Shown piece after piece: positions 9,370-17,880 of a stretch of 64,000 bases of DNA. The notes beneath the pieces were generated by a model. The model was not told where the DNA came from. It searched no databases and saw only the letters and a program-made list of their open reading frames with translations. This DNA is from Sulfolobus tengchongensis (GTDB lineage Archaea; Thermoproteota; Thermoprotei_A; Sulfolobales; Sulfolobaceae). The stretch is taken from NCBI RefSeq assembly GCF_036967215.1, contig NZ_CP146016.1, positions 524,501-588,500 on the forward strand, read 5' to 3'. A program made the position numbers and the translations under genes. The stretch's first letter is position 1; every line of letters starts with the position of its first letter.

Positions 9370-9593
9370 TAGTAAAAAGGTTTAGGGAATCTAACAGGAA
9401 AGTTCTATTAATGCTAGCTTGTTTAACCAACAATTTCTTAATGTCACTTACGTAAATATAAATGTGAGAATTGCTATCTATTGTGGTTTGCCATCATGGG
9501 TGAATATATGCGATAGGGACTATAATTTAACTAAATTTAGATTTTAATACTGTTTTGGATTGGGTAAGGAATTCAGGAAAGGGAGATTACAAA

Positions 9594-9640
9594 AATGTGG
9601 GCAGAAAGCTTCGCCTTTTTAAGGGCGAGGAGAAGTCAAG
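9594..9640. other. Conserved hairpin element, copy 1
   Basis: The segment contains a short hairpin, TCGCC-TTTTTAA-GGGCGA, followed by GGAGAAGTCA. A close relative occurs at 12482-12528. It resembles the structured right ends of IS200/IS605 elements, so it is probably a remnant; it could also serve as the 3' hairpin of the minus-strand gene ending at 9645. Confidence 0.4.
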
Positions 9641-9644
9641 CATT

Positions 9645-9980
9645 TTAATTTTTAGGCAATAAGCGAGGATTAGCTTGAAGTATTTTTATCAAGTTATCTA
9701 ATTCTCTAAGCTTTTCTCTTATTTTATTTTCACTTTGATCAACGTAATCCTTCAATTCCTTGAATTTTTGATCTACCTCTTTGAACATATTCTCGCACTC
9801 ATTTGCTTTTTTAGTGATTTCCGATAACTTGTTAACGCAATTATCATAATCTTTCATGTGATTGATAACAGCCTCAAATAGGGCAACAGCGAATAGCCTC
9901 TCATCCTCAGTTAGCTCTTCCCCTTTAATCAATTTTTCAATAACTCTCGTGAGTTGCTGAATTAAATCCTCAAGCATCAT
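9645..9980 (-). CDS. Small coiled-coil protein of unknown function
   Basis: The 111-residue protein is rich in Glu and Lys and strongly helical. An N-terminal helical part (residues 1-50) is followed by a heptad-rich coiled coil (about 50-105, e.g. MFKEVDQKFKELKDYVDQSE). No membrane segment or enzyme motif is visible. The start (two adjacent Met codons) lies close to a TATA-like TATAAATTG downstream of 9999 on this strand, consistent with leaderless expression. It stands alone between a hairpin remnant and the divergent metallopeptidase gene. It may be a scaffold or regulator; no function can be given. Confidence 0.55.
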   Translation of the reverse strand: MMLEDLIQQLTRVIEKLIKGEELTEDERLFAVALFEAVINHMKDYDNCVNKLSEITKKANECENMFKEVDQKFKELKDYVDQSENKIREKLRELDNLIKILQANPRLLPKN

Positions 9981-10075
9981 TTAGAAATATGGAAGAACTG
10001 CTATTTATAATTTATATGTATCCATTTCACGTTACTTTTTTCCTCTTCGAGGGAGAAAGCGAGAGTGTGAGAAAG

Positions 10076-10083
10076 TTTAAATA
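10076..10083 (+). promoter_or_regulatory. TATA box of the metallopeptidase gene
   Basis: TTTAAATA preceded by the purine-rich GAGAAAG (BRE-like) lies about 25 bases before the ATG at 10106, the spacing of a leaderless archaeal promoter. Confidence 0.6.
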
Positions 10084-10105
10084 ATTATGAGAGAAGATTT
10101 CCTTT

Positions 10106-10528
10106 ATGCCATCCTTTGGCATGATATCAGATATAGTACTTAATGACGTAAGAGAAGATTTGAAGAGAAAGTTAGGAAGAGAAATTCCTAATGTGACAAT
10201 TGAATTCGTGAACTATCTGCCTCCGCAAGTATTAGCTTATGTTAGAGCTAATGAATACACAATTTACGTTAACTATCAGCAGTACATGAGGGCTAAAAAC
10301 ATGGGTTACGAATACGATTACCTTTACGTCATTCTCCTCCACGAATATTTGCACATAATTGGTATCGCTGATGAAAGGGAAGTGAGAAGAATTGATCTAG
10401 AAATAGTCAAAGATAAATTTGGAGAGGATAGTATAGCTTACAAACTAGCTCTGAATCTGGCAGATCCTAGGGATGTTTACTTGAATGAATCACAGAGACT
10501 AGGTGGAAAGCCCAACACTTTCATGTAA
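10106..10528 (+). CDS. Small HExxH zinc metallopeptidase-like protein
   Basis: The 140-residue protein carries LLHEYLHIIGIADE, an HExxH zinc site followed by Gly and a possible third ligand (Asp/Glu), near residues 88-101. This is the layout of minimal single-domain archaeal metallopeptidases. No signal peptide or membrane helix is seen, so it should act in the cytoplasm. A TATA box 25 bases upstream supports the chosen ATG. Neighbours give no clue, and the substrate is unknown. The C-terminal 25 residues (DPRDVYLNESQRLGGKPNTF) look like a conserved tail and not random sequence. Confidence 0.65.
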   Translation: MPSFGMISDIVLNDVREDLKRKLGREIPNVTIEFVNYLPPQVLAYVRANEYTIYVNYQQYMRAKNMGYEYDYLYVILLHEYLHIIGIADEREVRRIDLEIVKDKFGEDSIAYKLALNLADPRDVYLNESQRLGGKPNTFM

Positions 10529-10555
10529 ATGCCTTTTTTATGAAAAGTGCTATAT

Positions 10556-10648
10556 ACTTTGTGGGCTTTTCAAGGTCTGCGTTACTTTTTCCATATCGAG
10601 TAAAAATAACGTTCAAAACCAGATAGCTTATAAATACCCATAGAGCAA
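10556..10648 (+). repeat. MITE-like family A, copy 4
   Basis: Good copy: ACTTTGTGGGCTTTTCAAGG at the left, GCGTTACTTTTTCCATATCG inside, ACCAGATAGCTTATAAATACC at the right. The right arm contains CTTATAAATA, a TATA-like sequence. Confidence 0.75.
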
Positions 10649-10722
10649 AAGTGCTATAAAGAAATTATTTAATTACATAAAAATCCTTTATTTCCAATAT
10701 CCGAGACCCTTTAAATAGGAAA

Positions 10723-12069
10723 TTAATTACTTGAGTTATTTAGAAACTTATATGCTAATTCCACATATTTATTGGGATTCATTATGTCATCTGGATCTAT
10801 TAATTTCTTTATCTGGTACATTAAATCGAGTACTCTAATACCATTATGTTTGGCTATCTGCTCCGCCATTAACTTAGCCTTCTGAACTCCTATTCCATGC
10901 TCACCACTAACTGAACCTCCCAATTCAATTGCCATTCTAGCTATTTCCTCAAACGCCCTTTCTCTAGTATCCTTATCCTCAATTATTATATTTGGATGCA
11001 AGTTACCATCTCCTATGTGAGATATCACGTAAAATTTAGTATTGTATTTCCTCCCTATTTCCTTTAATCTCCTTATCGCCTCTGGTAACTTCGATACTGG
11101 TACCACTATGTCCTCAGCGTAAAATACGTTACCCGACTCAGCTTTAACTGCTATGGCAGCCTGTGCTCTTAGCGAATATAATTTTTCAGCCTCCTCACCT
11201 TCTGCTACTTTAACGTCGATTGTCTTACCCTCTAGTACTTTTAATACATCATTAACCATATCCTCCTCTATGGAAATCAATAACATTCCACCTTCAGTCT
11301 CCTTAAGATTAGCGTTAAGATGTTTATTTAGTGCTCTTACTACATCAGCATCTACATATTCTGATAATTCTGGAAGTATTCTGTTCTTTCTCAAGCCCAC
11401 AATTACCTCGCCGACAGATTCGAAATCTTTTAATAGTGCTGATATCATAACCATTTTTCTCTTTGGTAATGGAATTATTCTCAACCATATTTCAGTTATT
11501 ACTCCTAAAGTTCCTTCGCTCCCAACAAATAAGTGGACTAAATCATAACCAGCCCTATTCTTCCTTAATGGTTCGCCAACTTTGATTACCTCTCCATCTG
11601 GTAATACTACTCTTAAGGCTAATACCCATTCCCTAAACGAACCATGCCTTACACCTTTCATTCCTCCAGAGGATTCGGCAACTGCACCACCTACTGAGCA
11701 TAGGAAAAAGCTTGCAGGATCTGGGGGTAACATAAAACCTTTCTTTTCAAGTTCTTCGAACAGATCTATTAATTTGATACCGGGTTGAACTCTCACATAC
11801 CAATCAACATCGTTTATTTCTAAGATTTTATTCATTTTGGACATGTCTATTAGTATACAATTTTTATCGCATGAAGCAGCTCCAGTTAGATTAGTGCCAG
11901 AACCCCATGGTATAATTGGTATCTTCACTTTTCTTGCAAATTTCACAATTCTAACTACTTCTTCTTCATTTTTTGGAAAGAAGATAATTAGAGGTCTCAC
12001 TTTTTCTCCAGAGAAGTCCTCTCTTTCTTCAATCTTGTGCTCAATATCTTCCAACTCTTTAAAGTCCAT
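10723..12069 (-). CDS. FAD-linked oxidase, GlcD/D-lactate dehydrogenase type
   Basis: The 448-residue flavoprotein oxidises a 2-hydroxy acid such as glycolate or D-lactate. Seen motifs are the PCMH FAD-binding domain with [16 protein letters not shown] (about residues 50-65) and [13 protein letters not shown], then the C-terminal oxidase domain with [12 protein letters not shown] and [13 protein letters not shown], the conserved His and Arg/Lys region of the VAO/GlcD family. The length is normal for archaeal GlcD-like proteins. It lies alone, so the acceptor (quinone or Fe-S partner) is not shown by context. The exact substrate cannot be told from the sequence. Confidence 0.82.
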   Translation of the reverse strand: MDFKELEDIEHKIEEREDFSGEKVRPLIIFFPKNEEEVVRIVKFARKVKIPIIPWGSGTNLTGAASCDKNCILIDMSKMNKILEINDVDWYVRVQPGIKLIDLFEELEKKGFMLPPDPASFFLCSVGGAVAESSGGMKGVRHGSFREWVLALRVVLPDGEVIKVGEPLRKNRAGYDLVHLFVGSEGTLGVITEIWLRIIPLPKRKMVMISALLKDFESVGEVIVGLRKNRILPELSEYVDADVVRALNKHLNANLKETEGGMLLISIEEDMVNDVLKVLEGKTIDVKVAEGEEAEKLYSLRAQAAIAVKAESGNVFYAEDIVVPVSKLPEAIRRLKEIGRKYNTKFYVISHIGDGNLHPNIIIEDKDTRERAFEEIARMAIELGGSVSGEHGIGVQKAKLMAEQIAKHNGIRVLDLMYQIKKLIDPDDIMNPNKYVELAYKFLNNSSN

Positions 12070-12632
12070 ATAATCTACTATTCCTAAAATTATAATAAAG
12101 ATTTCTCGTATATGTCCTCTACAGTGTTGAAAAATGATTATAATGTTCGCTTCTAAATTTAGAGAGAATTTAACTATTTTCTTCCTTTTGTTTTTAAAAT
12201 TTTTACTTAAATATAAAAATTATACCCTATACACATGATGTTTAAAGATTTAACTTAGTATCCACTTCATGCATATCTAATAAAGAGAAACAATTAAAAA
12301 CATTATCCATATATTTATTAAATCACAACTCTTATAAATAAATTCTGCTATTTCCTAACGTAAATTATTTTGATCTTGGATATTTTTGTAGATACTTGTA
12401 AATTTTAGAATCAGAACGTATTTTCTCGATGAATAGAGGGGATTAAAATAAGCATTGACCTTGAAAACCTCAACAAATGTTTGCTGAAAGAGGACAATCG
12501 CCTTTATAGGGCGTAGAGAAGGTCAGTTTCTCTTAACCTTATGGGATGAAGCTTCCTACACTTACTTTCAGTAATTTTACATAAAGAACGGGAAAGTTAA
12601 CGTTATTTATTCTTCTTTACGAAATAAGATTA
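12070..12632. other. Intergenic gap with decayed repeat ends
   Basis: Apart from the hairpin at 12482-12528, only a decayed family A end is seen (CCTTGAAAACCTCAACAAATG near 12460-12480). No gene was recognised in the rest. Confidence 0.4.
12482..12528. other. Conserved hairpin element, copy 2
   Basis: GCTGAAAG, then ATCGCC-TTTATA-GGGCGT and AGAGAAGGTCA: the same order of blocks as at 9594-9640. Probably the end of a lost IS200/IS605-type element. Confidence 0.4.
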
Positions 12633-13040
12633 GTGGATATCAAAGTCCTCGATAAACTAAAACAATTTTCCTGGAACAAATATGGTGTACTTTATGCTAT
12701 TCTCTTTGGTTCTTTGGCTAAAATAGGAAAGGGAAGAGATGTGGACATTGCAGTCGAATTTGAGGAATATAACGTAGATATCCACTTAAGGTTGCTAAAT
12801 GACTTACAAGATTATTTAGGAACTGAACTTATTGATCTAGTAATCATTACTGACGATACGAGCTGTTACTTGATTCATGAAATCTTTAATAACACTCGAT
12901 TAATTTATTTAAGAGATGATAAGGCATGGTTTAAAATGAATAATAGAATAAACATCTGTGAGGATTTCTTAATTGATGCAAGAAAGTTAAATGAAATTGA
13001 AAATGCAGTGCTGGCAGTCATGAGAAGGTGGAAGGAATAG
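12633..13040 (+). CDS. MNT-type nucleotidyltransferase (MntA-like antitoxin)
   Basis: The 135-residue minimal nucleotidyltransferase has FGSLAKIGKGRDVDIAVEF, the GS...GxDxD metal and nucleotide site, near residues 24-42. The GTG start is chosen because no ATG exists upstream in frame before the fold begins. The gene overlaps the next by 13 bases, and together they form an MNT/HEPN module. In studied MntA-HepT systems the MNT protein silences the HEPN RNase by AMPylation; that role here is inference from the family and pairing. Confidence 0.75.
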   Translation: MDIKVLDKLKQFSWNKYGVLYAILFGSLAKIGKGRDVDIAVEFEEYNVDIHLRLLNDLQDYLGTELIDLVIITDDTSCYLIHEIFNNTRLIYLRDDKAWFKMNNRINICEDFLIDARKLNEIENAVLAVMRRWKE

Positions 13041-13444
13041 TGACATTACTAGACAAGTTGCTTGAGATGATAAAGGACTATACGATTAAACTTGATGAGA
13101 TTAAAAGTCTTGATGACTGGATAACCTATTATGCTACGTTGCATCTGCTTCAAGTACAAGCTCAAGCTTTCATAGATTTAGTTAGAAGAATCTTGTCTAA
13201 CATGGGTATTACGACTGATAGTTATAAAGAGAGTATTAAAAAATTATTTGAGCTAAACCTAATTACTGAAGGGGAGTACTCATTTTTAAGTTCAGTCGTT
13301 TCATTTAGAAACATTGTAATACATGGTTACGCAACGGTAAATCAACACATAGTGTACAAAATAATGAAGGAGAAAAGTTATAGAAGATTACTTGAGATTG
13401 CTGAAAAATTGAGAGAAAAAGGGGAGAAATATTGGGATCCGTAA
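13028..13444 (+). CDS. HEPN-domain protein (HepT-like toxin)
   Basis: The 138-residue all-helical protein has SFRNIVIHGY near residues 96-105, the R-x4-H motif of HEPN ribonucleases of the HepT/DUF86 group. A GTG start preceded by GAGAAG inside the MNT gene gives a 13-base overlap, so the pair is co-translated. In the family it cleaves RNA (or tRNA ends) and is held in check by its MNT partner. Nothing appears broken in either gene. Confidence 0.75.
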   Translation: MEGIVTLLDKLLEMIKDYTIKLDEIKSLDDWITYYATLHLLQVQAQAFIDLVRRILSNMGITTDSYKESIKKLFELNLITEGEYSFLSSVVSFRNIVIHGYATVNQHIVYKIMKEKSYRRLLEIAEKLREKGEKYWDP

Positions 13445-14003
13445 CATAGCTATTTTTACGAGTAGTTTCTATTGTATTTAGTTTCGTGTAAAATTGGTTC
13501 AAATGACTGAATAATGCTTATCTCGTATGTTTTAGCTAGCTTTTCGATGATTAGGTTTTTATTTTATTTATGATGCAATCATTATCATTATTATATATGT
13601 CTCATATACTGAATCTATGTAATGTGATCATTCCTAATCCTCAGACTAATTCTAGCAGAATTCTTGGAAGTTTAATTTATACCTTTTCATAAAATTATAT
13701 CGTAGGTCATAATGAGAGGGGCCTTTCAAGTTTCCTTTGCGAGTCGTAATTAGTTAACCTGCACTAGATGATAAAAACGGATCTATTATTTTCGGTAATA
13801 CTTTTAGTGAGTCAAACACGATGTCATAGCATGCAACCAACACAAATCCAGACCGACCATCAACTCCTCCACTAGTATCCATATATTTGTCATTATCTCT
13901 AAGATCGATGTTTTCACTCAATTAGTTCTACATTAGATAATAAAAAATGAATGGAATAAAATACAATTCGTAAAAGACGCTTGAATTGCCCCAAGACATT
14001 ATT
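13445..14003. other. Intergenic gap with one possible gene remnant
   Basis: No known repeat is seen. The only protein-like stretch is the minus-strand frame at 13754-13921, listed separately. Confidence 0.4.
13754..13921 (-). CDS. Possible 55-residue ORF or gene remnant
   Basis: A TTG-started minus-strand frame codes for 55 residues including DTSGGVDGRSGFVLVACYDI. The composition (alternating hydrophobic strand, Gly-rich turn) looks like a domain fragment and not random translation of AT-rich DNA. No family is recognised and no promoter is obvious, so it may be the relic of a larger gene. Confidence 0.22.
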   Translation of the reverse strand: MSENIDLRDNDKYMDTSGGVDGRSGFVLVACYDIVFDSLKVLPKIIDPFLSSSAG

Positions 14004-15623
14004 TCATATTTTCTTCTTTAACTCAGCTCTCCTTATCTTCCCTGACTCGGTTTTTGGTATCTCTTTTACGAATTCTATCTCTTTAGGATATGCGTAAGTT
14101 GCTAATCTAGTTTTAACCAAGTCTATAATCTCTTGCTTAAGTTTTTCACTCGGTTCATAACCTTGTTTCAATACTATAAAAGCCTTAATTATCTCACCCC
14201 TAACTGGATCCTCCTTACCTATAACTGCTGATTCTAATACTGCGGGATGCTGATTAATTACAAACTCTATCTCCTCTGGCCCTATTCTATATCCACTACT
14301 CTTTATCAGAAAGTCACTTCTACTCTTAAACCATATATACCCATACTCATCCTTCCACCCTACATCACCAGTTAACAAATAACCTCCCCTAATTTTCTTA
14401 GCCGTTGCCTCAGGATTCTTATAATACTCAATCATAACAATGGGATCAGGTAATTTCACAGCTATTTCTCCAACTTGATTTGGAGGCAAGACGCTTAGAT
14501 TTTCGTTAACAATTTCCACTACGTGACCTGGAATTGGCTTACCTAATAGATTACCTCCACCTTTTTCCTCTAAAATCTTGTAGGGAATAATTTTACTATT
14601 AGTACCAGTTAATACATTAGCCTCTGTTTGTCCATATCCAACATTTAATGGGGCACCTAATACCTCCTTACTCCACTTTATTAAATCATATGTAACTGCG
14701 CTTCCACCAGAAGCTAATACCCTTAACTTCAGATCATAATCTTTAGGATTAACTGACTTCATTATTATATTTAAGGCTGTAGGAGGAGCAAAGAAACAAG
14801 TAGCTCTAGTATCTTCTAAAACCTCCATAACTCTCCTAGCATCTAATCTTCCACCTCTGTTATAAGCCACCATCGGCATTCCGAAATATAGACTTGGCAT
14901 TACAACATCTAATATTCCCGCTATCCATCCCCAATCAGCCAATTGAGAAAACACATCCCCTTCTTTAGGAGCAATATCAAACACTATCTGATACCATGGT
15001 ATATGAGCTAAGACTGCAGCATGTGATAGCAAAACACCTTTAGGTAATCCAGTAGTTCCAGAAGTATACAACATATGTGCAGGTTCATTAGCCTTTGTTC
15101 TTACTGGGGTGAAAGCTGGTGAGCTTCCTCTTTTTATATCACCGAAAGTGTAATTTCCCTTAGTTAAACCTATTATCGTTTGAGCCTTAAGCTCCTTAAT
15201 TATATCCTCCCTATCTGTAAATAAGACTTTGGCACCACTATGCTGTAATCTATAATTTGCGGAATCAATACCAAATAACGGTGTCATTGATAAGGCTATT
15301 CCGCCCATTTTGTATATACCAACTATTGCTGCGGCTGTCTCTGGTCTTGGACCCATCATTACACCTACTGGTTCACCCTTCTTTACGCCTAACTCTGTTA
15401 AGAAGTTAGCAACTTGATTGGAAAGTTTATCAAGTTCACTGTATGTCAATTCCGATTTGTTACCCTCGTCATCTCTATAAATGATTGCAGTACCCGTCTT
15501 ATTTCTTGAAATAGCCTCTCCCATATTGAAATACTCTGGGATATCCCATCTGAATGATTTATATAAAGTCTCGTAATCATCAGTACCAAATTTACGTAAA
15601 TCTATTTCATATGTTGCTGACAT
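14004..15623 (-). CDS. AMP-forming acyl-CoA synthetase
   Basis: The 539-residue ANL-superfamily ligase activates a carboxylic acid via an acyl-AMP and joins it to CoA. Seen motifs: LYTSGTTGLPKGVLLSH (A3, about residues 187-203), NVGYGQTEANV (A5), LTGDVGWKDEYGYIW (A7/A8 hinge) and PKTESGKIRRAELKKKI with the catalytic Lys at the C-terminus. The features fit the medium-chain/acetyl-CoA synthetase-like group. In Sulfolobales such enzymes include 4-hydroxybutyrate-CoA and 3-hydroxypropionate-CoA ligases, so a hydroxyacid substrate is possible, and the neighbouring lactonase and alcohol dehydrogenase make that attractive. The substrate is not decidable here. Confidence 0.85.
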   Translation of the reverse strand: MSATYEIDLRKFGTDDYETLYKSFRWDIPEYFNMGEAISRNKTGTAIIYRDDEGNKSELTYSELDKLSNQVANFLTELGVKKGEPVGVMMGPRPETAAAIVGIYKMGGIALSMTPLFGIDSANYRLQHSGAKVLFTDREDIIKELKAQTIIGLTKGNYTFGDIKRGSSPAFTPVRTKANEPAHMLYTSGTTGLPKGVLLSHAAVLAHIPWYQIVFDIAPKEGDVFSQLADWGWIAGILDVVMPSLYFGMPMVAYNRGGRLDARRVMEVLEDTRATCFFAPPTALNIIMKSVNPKDYDLKLRVLASGGSAVTYDLIKWSKEVLGAPLNVGYGQTEANVLTGTNSKIIPYKILEEKGGGNLLGKPIPGHVVEIVNENLSVLPPNQVGEIAVKLPDPIVMIEYYKNPEATAKKIRGGYLLTGDVGWKDEYGYIWFKSRSDFLIKSSGYRIGPEEIEFVINQHPAVLESAVIGKEDPVRGEIIKAFIVLKQGYEPSEKLKQEIIDLVKTRLATYAYPKEIEFVKEIPKTESGKIRRAELKKKI

Positions 15624-15819
15624 TTATAATGATATAAGTTTTAGTTTCTTATAAGTTTTTAAGTTAATACGTTTTAATCAGCTACTTATACAGTAACGTA
15701 ATTAATGTTATAAAATCTTCATAAATTTCACAAAGATTTGGTAAAACTCAATTTATTCTTAAATAGTATTCAATATTAGATTAAAATATGAGGCAAAAAT
15801 AAATAAAATATGAGGTTAG

Positions 15820-16785
15820 ATGGTACAGAAAAGTAAGATATCTAATTTAAGTGAGTTATTGAAAGACTGTCCGTCTAACTGGGGTAGATGGGGAAAAGAT
15901 GATGAATTAGGAGCCTTAAATTTTCTAGATAACCAAGAAGTATTAAGGGGCGTTAAAGCTGTAAGGCAGGGTAAGGTATTTACGCTTCAAGTACCTATAG
16001 GGTCTCCTAAAGGAGATCCTGTCTGGCCAGGAAGATCTTCAGCTATACGAGTTAACGTAAATGATAAGGGATATTATATAGCTGGGAAAAATAAACCACT
16101 ATATGGTGGGCTGGAATACGCTGATGATATGATAATAATGTTCTTGCAAGGTACAACTCAAATAGACGCCCTCGGACATACCTGGTATGATGATAAGATA
16201 TGGAACGGATATGACGCAAATGAAACCATAGGAGGCTTGTCTAAGGCTAGTGTATTTCCGATTGCTCAAAAGGGTATTGTTGGTCATGGTATCCTAATTG
16301 ACGTTGCCTGGTGTAAAGGTGTTGAAGCTTTACAAGCTGGAGAAGAAATTACTTTAAATGACTTAATAGAGTGTAGTAAGAAGGAAGGTATTGAAATACA
16401 AAAGCATGATATATTATTAATAAGAACTGGTTGGATTGCACAATTTTTCAAAAAAGGTCCAGAAGAATTCTATAAGAATTTCTTAGAACCTGGCCTCACA
16501 TATAGAAAGGAAGTAGTAGATTGGTTCTATAAGATGGAAATACCAATGTTAGGAACAGATACGATAGCTAATGAGAGAACTACCCATCCGGAAACAGGAA
16601 TATATTTGCCCCTTCATGCCGCACTTATGAGAAATCTTGGTATAGTACTCAATGAAATACTATGGCTTGAAGATTTGGCTGAAGATTGTAGGAAAGATGG
16701 TCAATGGGATTTCCTTTATGCTGGAGCACCTCTAAAAATATATAAAGCAACGGGAGCACCTATTAATCCCATTGTTATCAAATGA
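15820..16785 (+). CDS. Cyclase-family metal hydrolase
   Basis: The 321-residue protein belongs to the putative cyclase/kynurenine formamidase-like fold (PF04199 type). It starts with WGRWGKDDELGALNFL, typical of the larger members, has LQGTTQIDALGHTWYD near residues 108-123 in place of the usual HxGTHxDxxxH metal site, and ends with LPLHAALMRNLGIVLNE. Relatives hydrolyse amides, isatin or cyclic substrates in aromatic and nitrogen-compound breakdown. It is divergent to the acyl-CoA synthetase gene and has its own upstream region. A substrate cannot be named. Confidence 0.75.
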   Translation: MVQKSKISNLSELLKDCPSNWGRWGKDDELGALNFLDNQEVLRGVKAVRQGKVFTLQVPIGSPKGDPVWPGRSSAIRVNVNDKGYYIAGKNKPLYGGLEYADDMIIMFLQGTTQIDALGHTWYDDKIWNGYDANETIGGLSKASVFPIAQKGIVGHGILIDVAWCKGVEALQAGEEITLNDLIECSKKEGIEIQKHDILLIRTGWIAQFFKKGPEEFYKNFLEPGLTYRKEVVDWFYKMEIPMLGTDTIANERTTHPETGIYLPLHAALMRNLGIVLNEILWLEDLAEDCRKDGQWDFLYAGAPLKIYKATGAPINPIVIK

Positions 16786-16797
16786 TATTATAAAAAA

Positions 16798-16803
16798 TTT
16801 TTT
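16798..16803 (+). terminator. T-run terminator after the cyclase gene
   Basis: An A6T6 block ends 18 bases after the stop. A short run of T on the RNA-like strand is the usual crenarchaeal termination signal. Confidence 0.4.
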
Positions 16804-17064
16804 AATAATTTTATAATGCAAGTCGTTCAAGCAAACGTTGTATTTTAGTTAGAAAATATCATCTTGAACACTTAATTCATGTTTCAATCTATACTTATGA
16901 AATATAAATGGGGATTTAGTTTCTTAATCTGATTAGAGTATATATAAATAAATAGAGGAAATGCAAAAATCGTGTTCGAACAAGAAAGAATTCGTGTATA
17001 ACATAAGAGTATTAAACAATCTTCATAATAAAGTTTAAATAAGTCAAAATGTGTTAATAAATCT

Positions 17065-17880
17065 ATGTATGCAAAAAGAATCTATCTTTTGGATTTGGGT
17101 GTATTAGGAGGAGATTCTGGCTGGTTTTTACCAGGTGCTGCTGGAGGTGCTAAAACATATAGTAATAGAAATGCGACAAGTCAATGGTTAGAAATCCCAG
17201 TGTCTGCTGCTCTAATTGAACATCCTGATGGCTATATCCTTTTCGATACTGGAATATCTCCAGATGCGATGAAAACACATGAAAAGGGATTAATGGAAGC
17301 CTTTCCAATACTAAAACTCACAGAGGAGAACAGATTAGAGAAACAACTGGCATTAGTTAACGTAAAACCTGAAGACATCAAGGCTGTGGTGATATCTCAT
17401 CTTCATTTAGACCATATAGGACAGGCTGGAGTCTTTAGAGGGTTGAGAACTCCAATCATAGTCCAAAAGAAGGAATTAGAATACGCGTTGTTGATGTTAT
17501 GGCAAGGAAAGGGAGGCGCTTATGATTACTCAGATCTAGAACCTTTAAGAGGCGCAAATTGGATTCCAATATCTGATCAGAAATTCGAATTAGCCGATGG
17601 TGTGGTGGCTGAATTCACTGGTGGGCATACTCCGGGGCATCAAATGCTTTACGTTAAAACGGAATCGGGCAATACCTATGTTCTCACTGGAGATTATTTA
17701 CATTTAGTTAAGGAGATGGAGCTAGAAGCTAAAGGATGGCTATTAGGAGATGCTGAGGAATGGCACACATACATTAGAAAACTGAAATACTTCTTATCTA
17801 AACCTAAAACTAAATTAGTAGCGGGACATGACGTTAACCTTTGGAATAACTTCCCCAAGGCACCTAAGGCACTTGAGTGA
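17065..17880 (+). CDS. Metallo-beta-lactamase fold lactonase (AttM/BlcC-AiiA type)
   Basis: The 271-residue metallo-hydrolase has SHLHLDHIGQ (zinc site, residues 111-120), GGHTPGHQML (third His near 193), TGDYLHL and a final GHD. This order is that of the N-acyl-homoserine lactonase/gamma-butyrolactonase branch. Its frame overlaps the following iron-alcohol dehydrogenase start (GTG at 17877), so both belong to one operon. The pairing resembles BlcC/BlcB for gamma-butyrolactone to 4-hydroxybutyrate to succinate semialdehyde; this is inference. A perfect TGTTCGAACA palindrome lies at about 16974-16983, upstream of the gene. Confidence 0.78.
   Translation: MYAKRIYLLDLGVLGGDSGWFLPGAAGGAKTYSNRNATSQWLEIPVSAALIEHPDGYILFDTGISPDAMKTHEKGLMEAFPILKLTEENRLEKQLALVNVKPEDIKAVVISHLHLDHIGQAGVFRGLRTPIIVQKKELEYALLMLWQGKGGAYDYSDLEPLRGANWIPISDQKFELADGVVAEFTGGHTPGHQMLYVKTESGNTYVLTGDYLHLVKEMELEAKGWLLGDAEEWHTYIRKLKYFLSKPKTKLVAGHDVNLWNNFPKAPKALE

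Noticed and set aside
11153-12073. Three plus-strand frames across the GlcD-type gene
   Set aside because: Antisense shadows of a well-supported flavoprotein; Ser/Thr-rich composition with no domain.
16968-16985. TGTTCGAACA palindrome as another copy of the island operator
   Set aside because: It does not match AAAC-NN-GTTT and lies about 85 bases from the start codon, far from the usual position; noted only under the lactonase gene.
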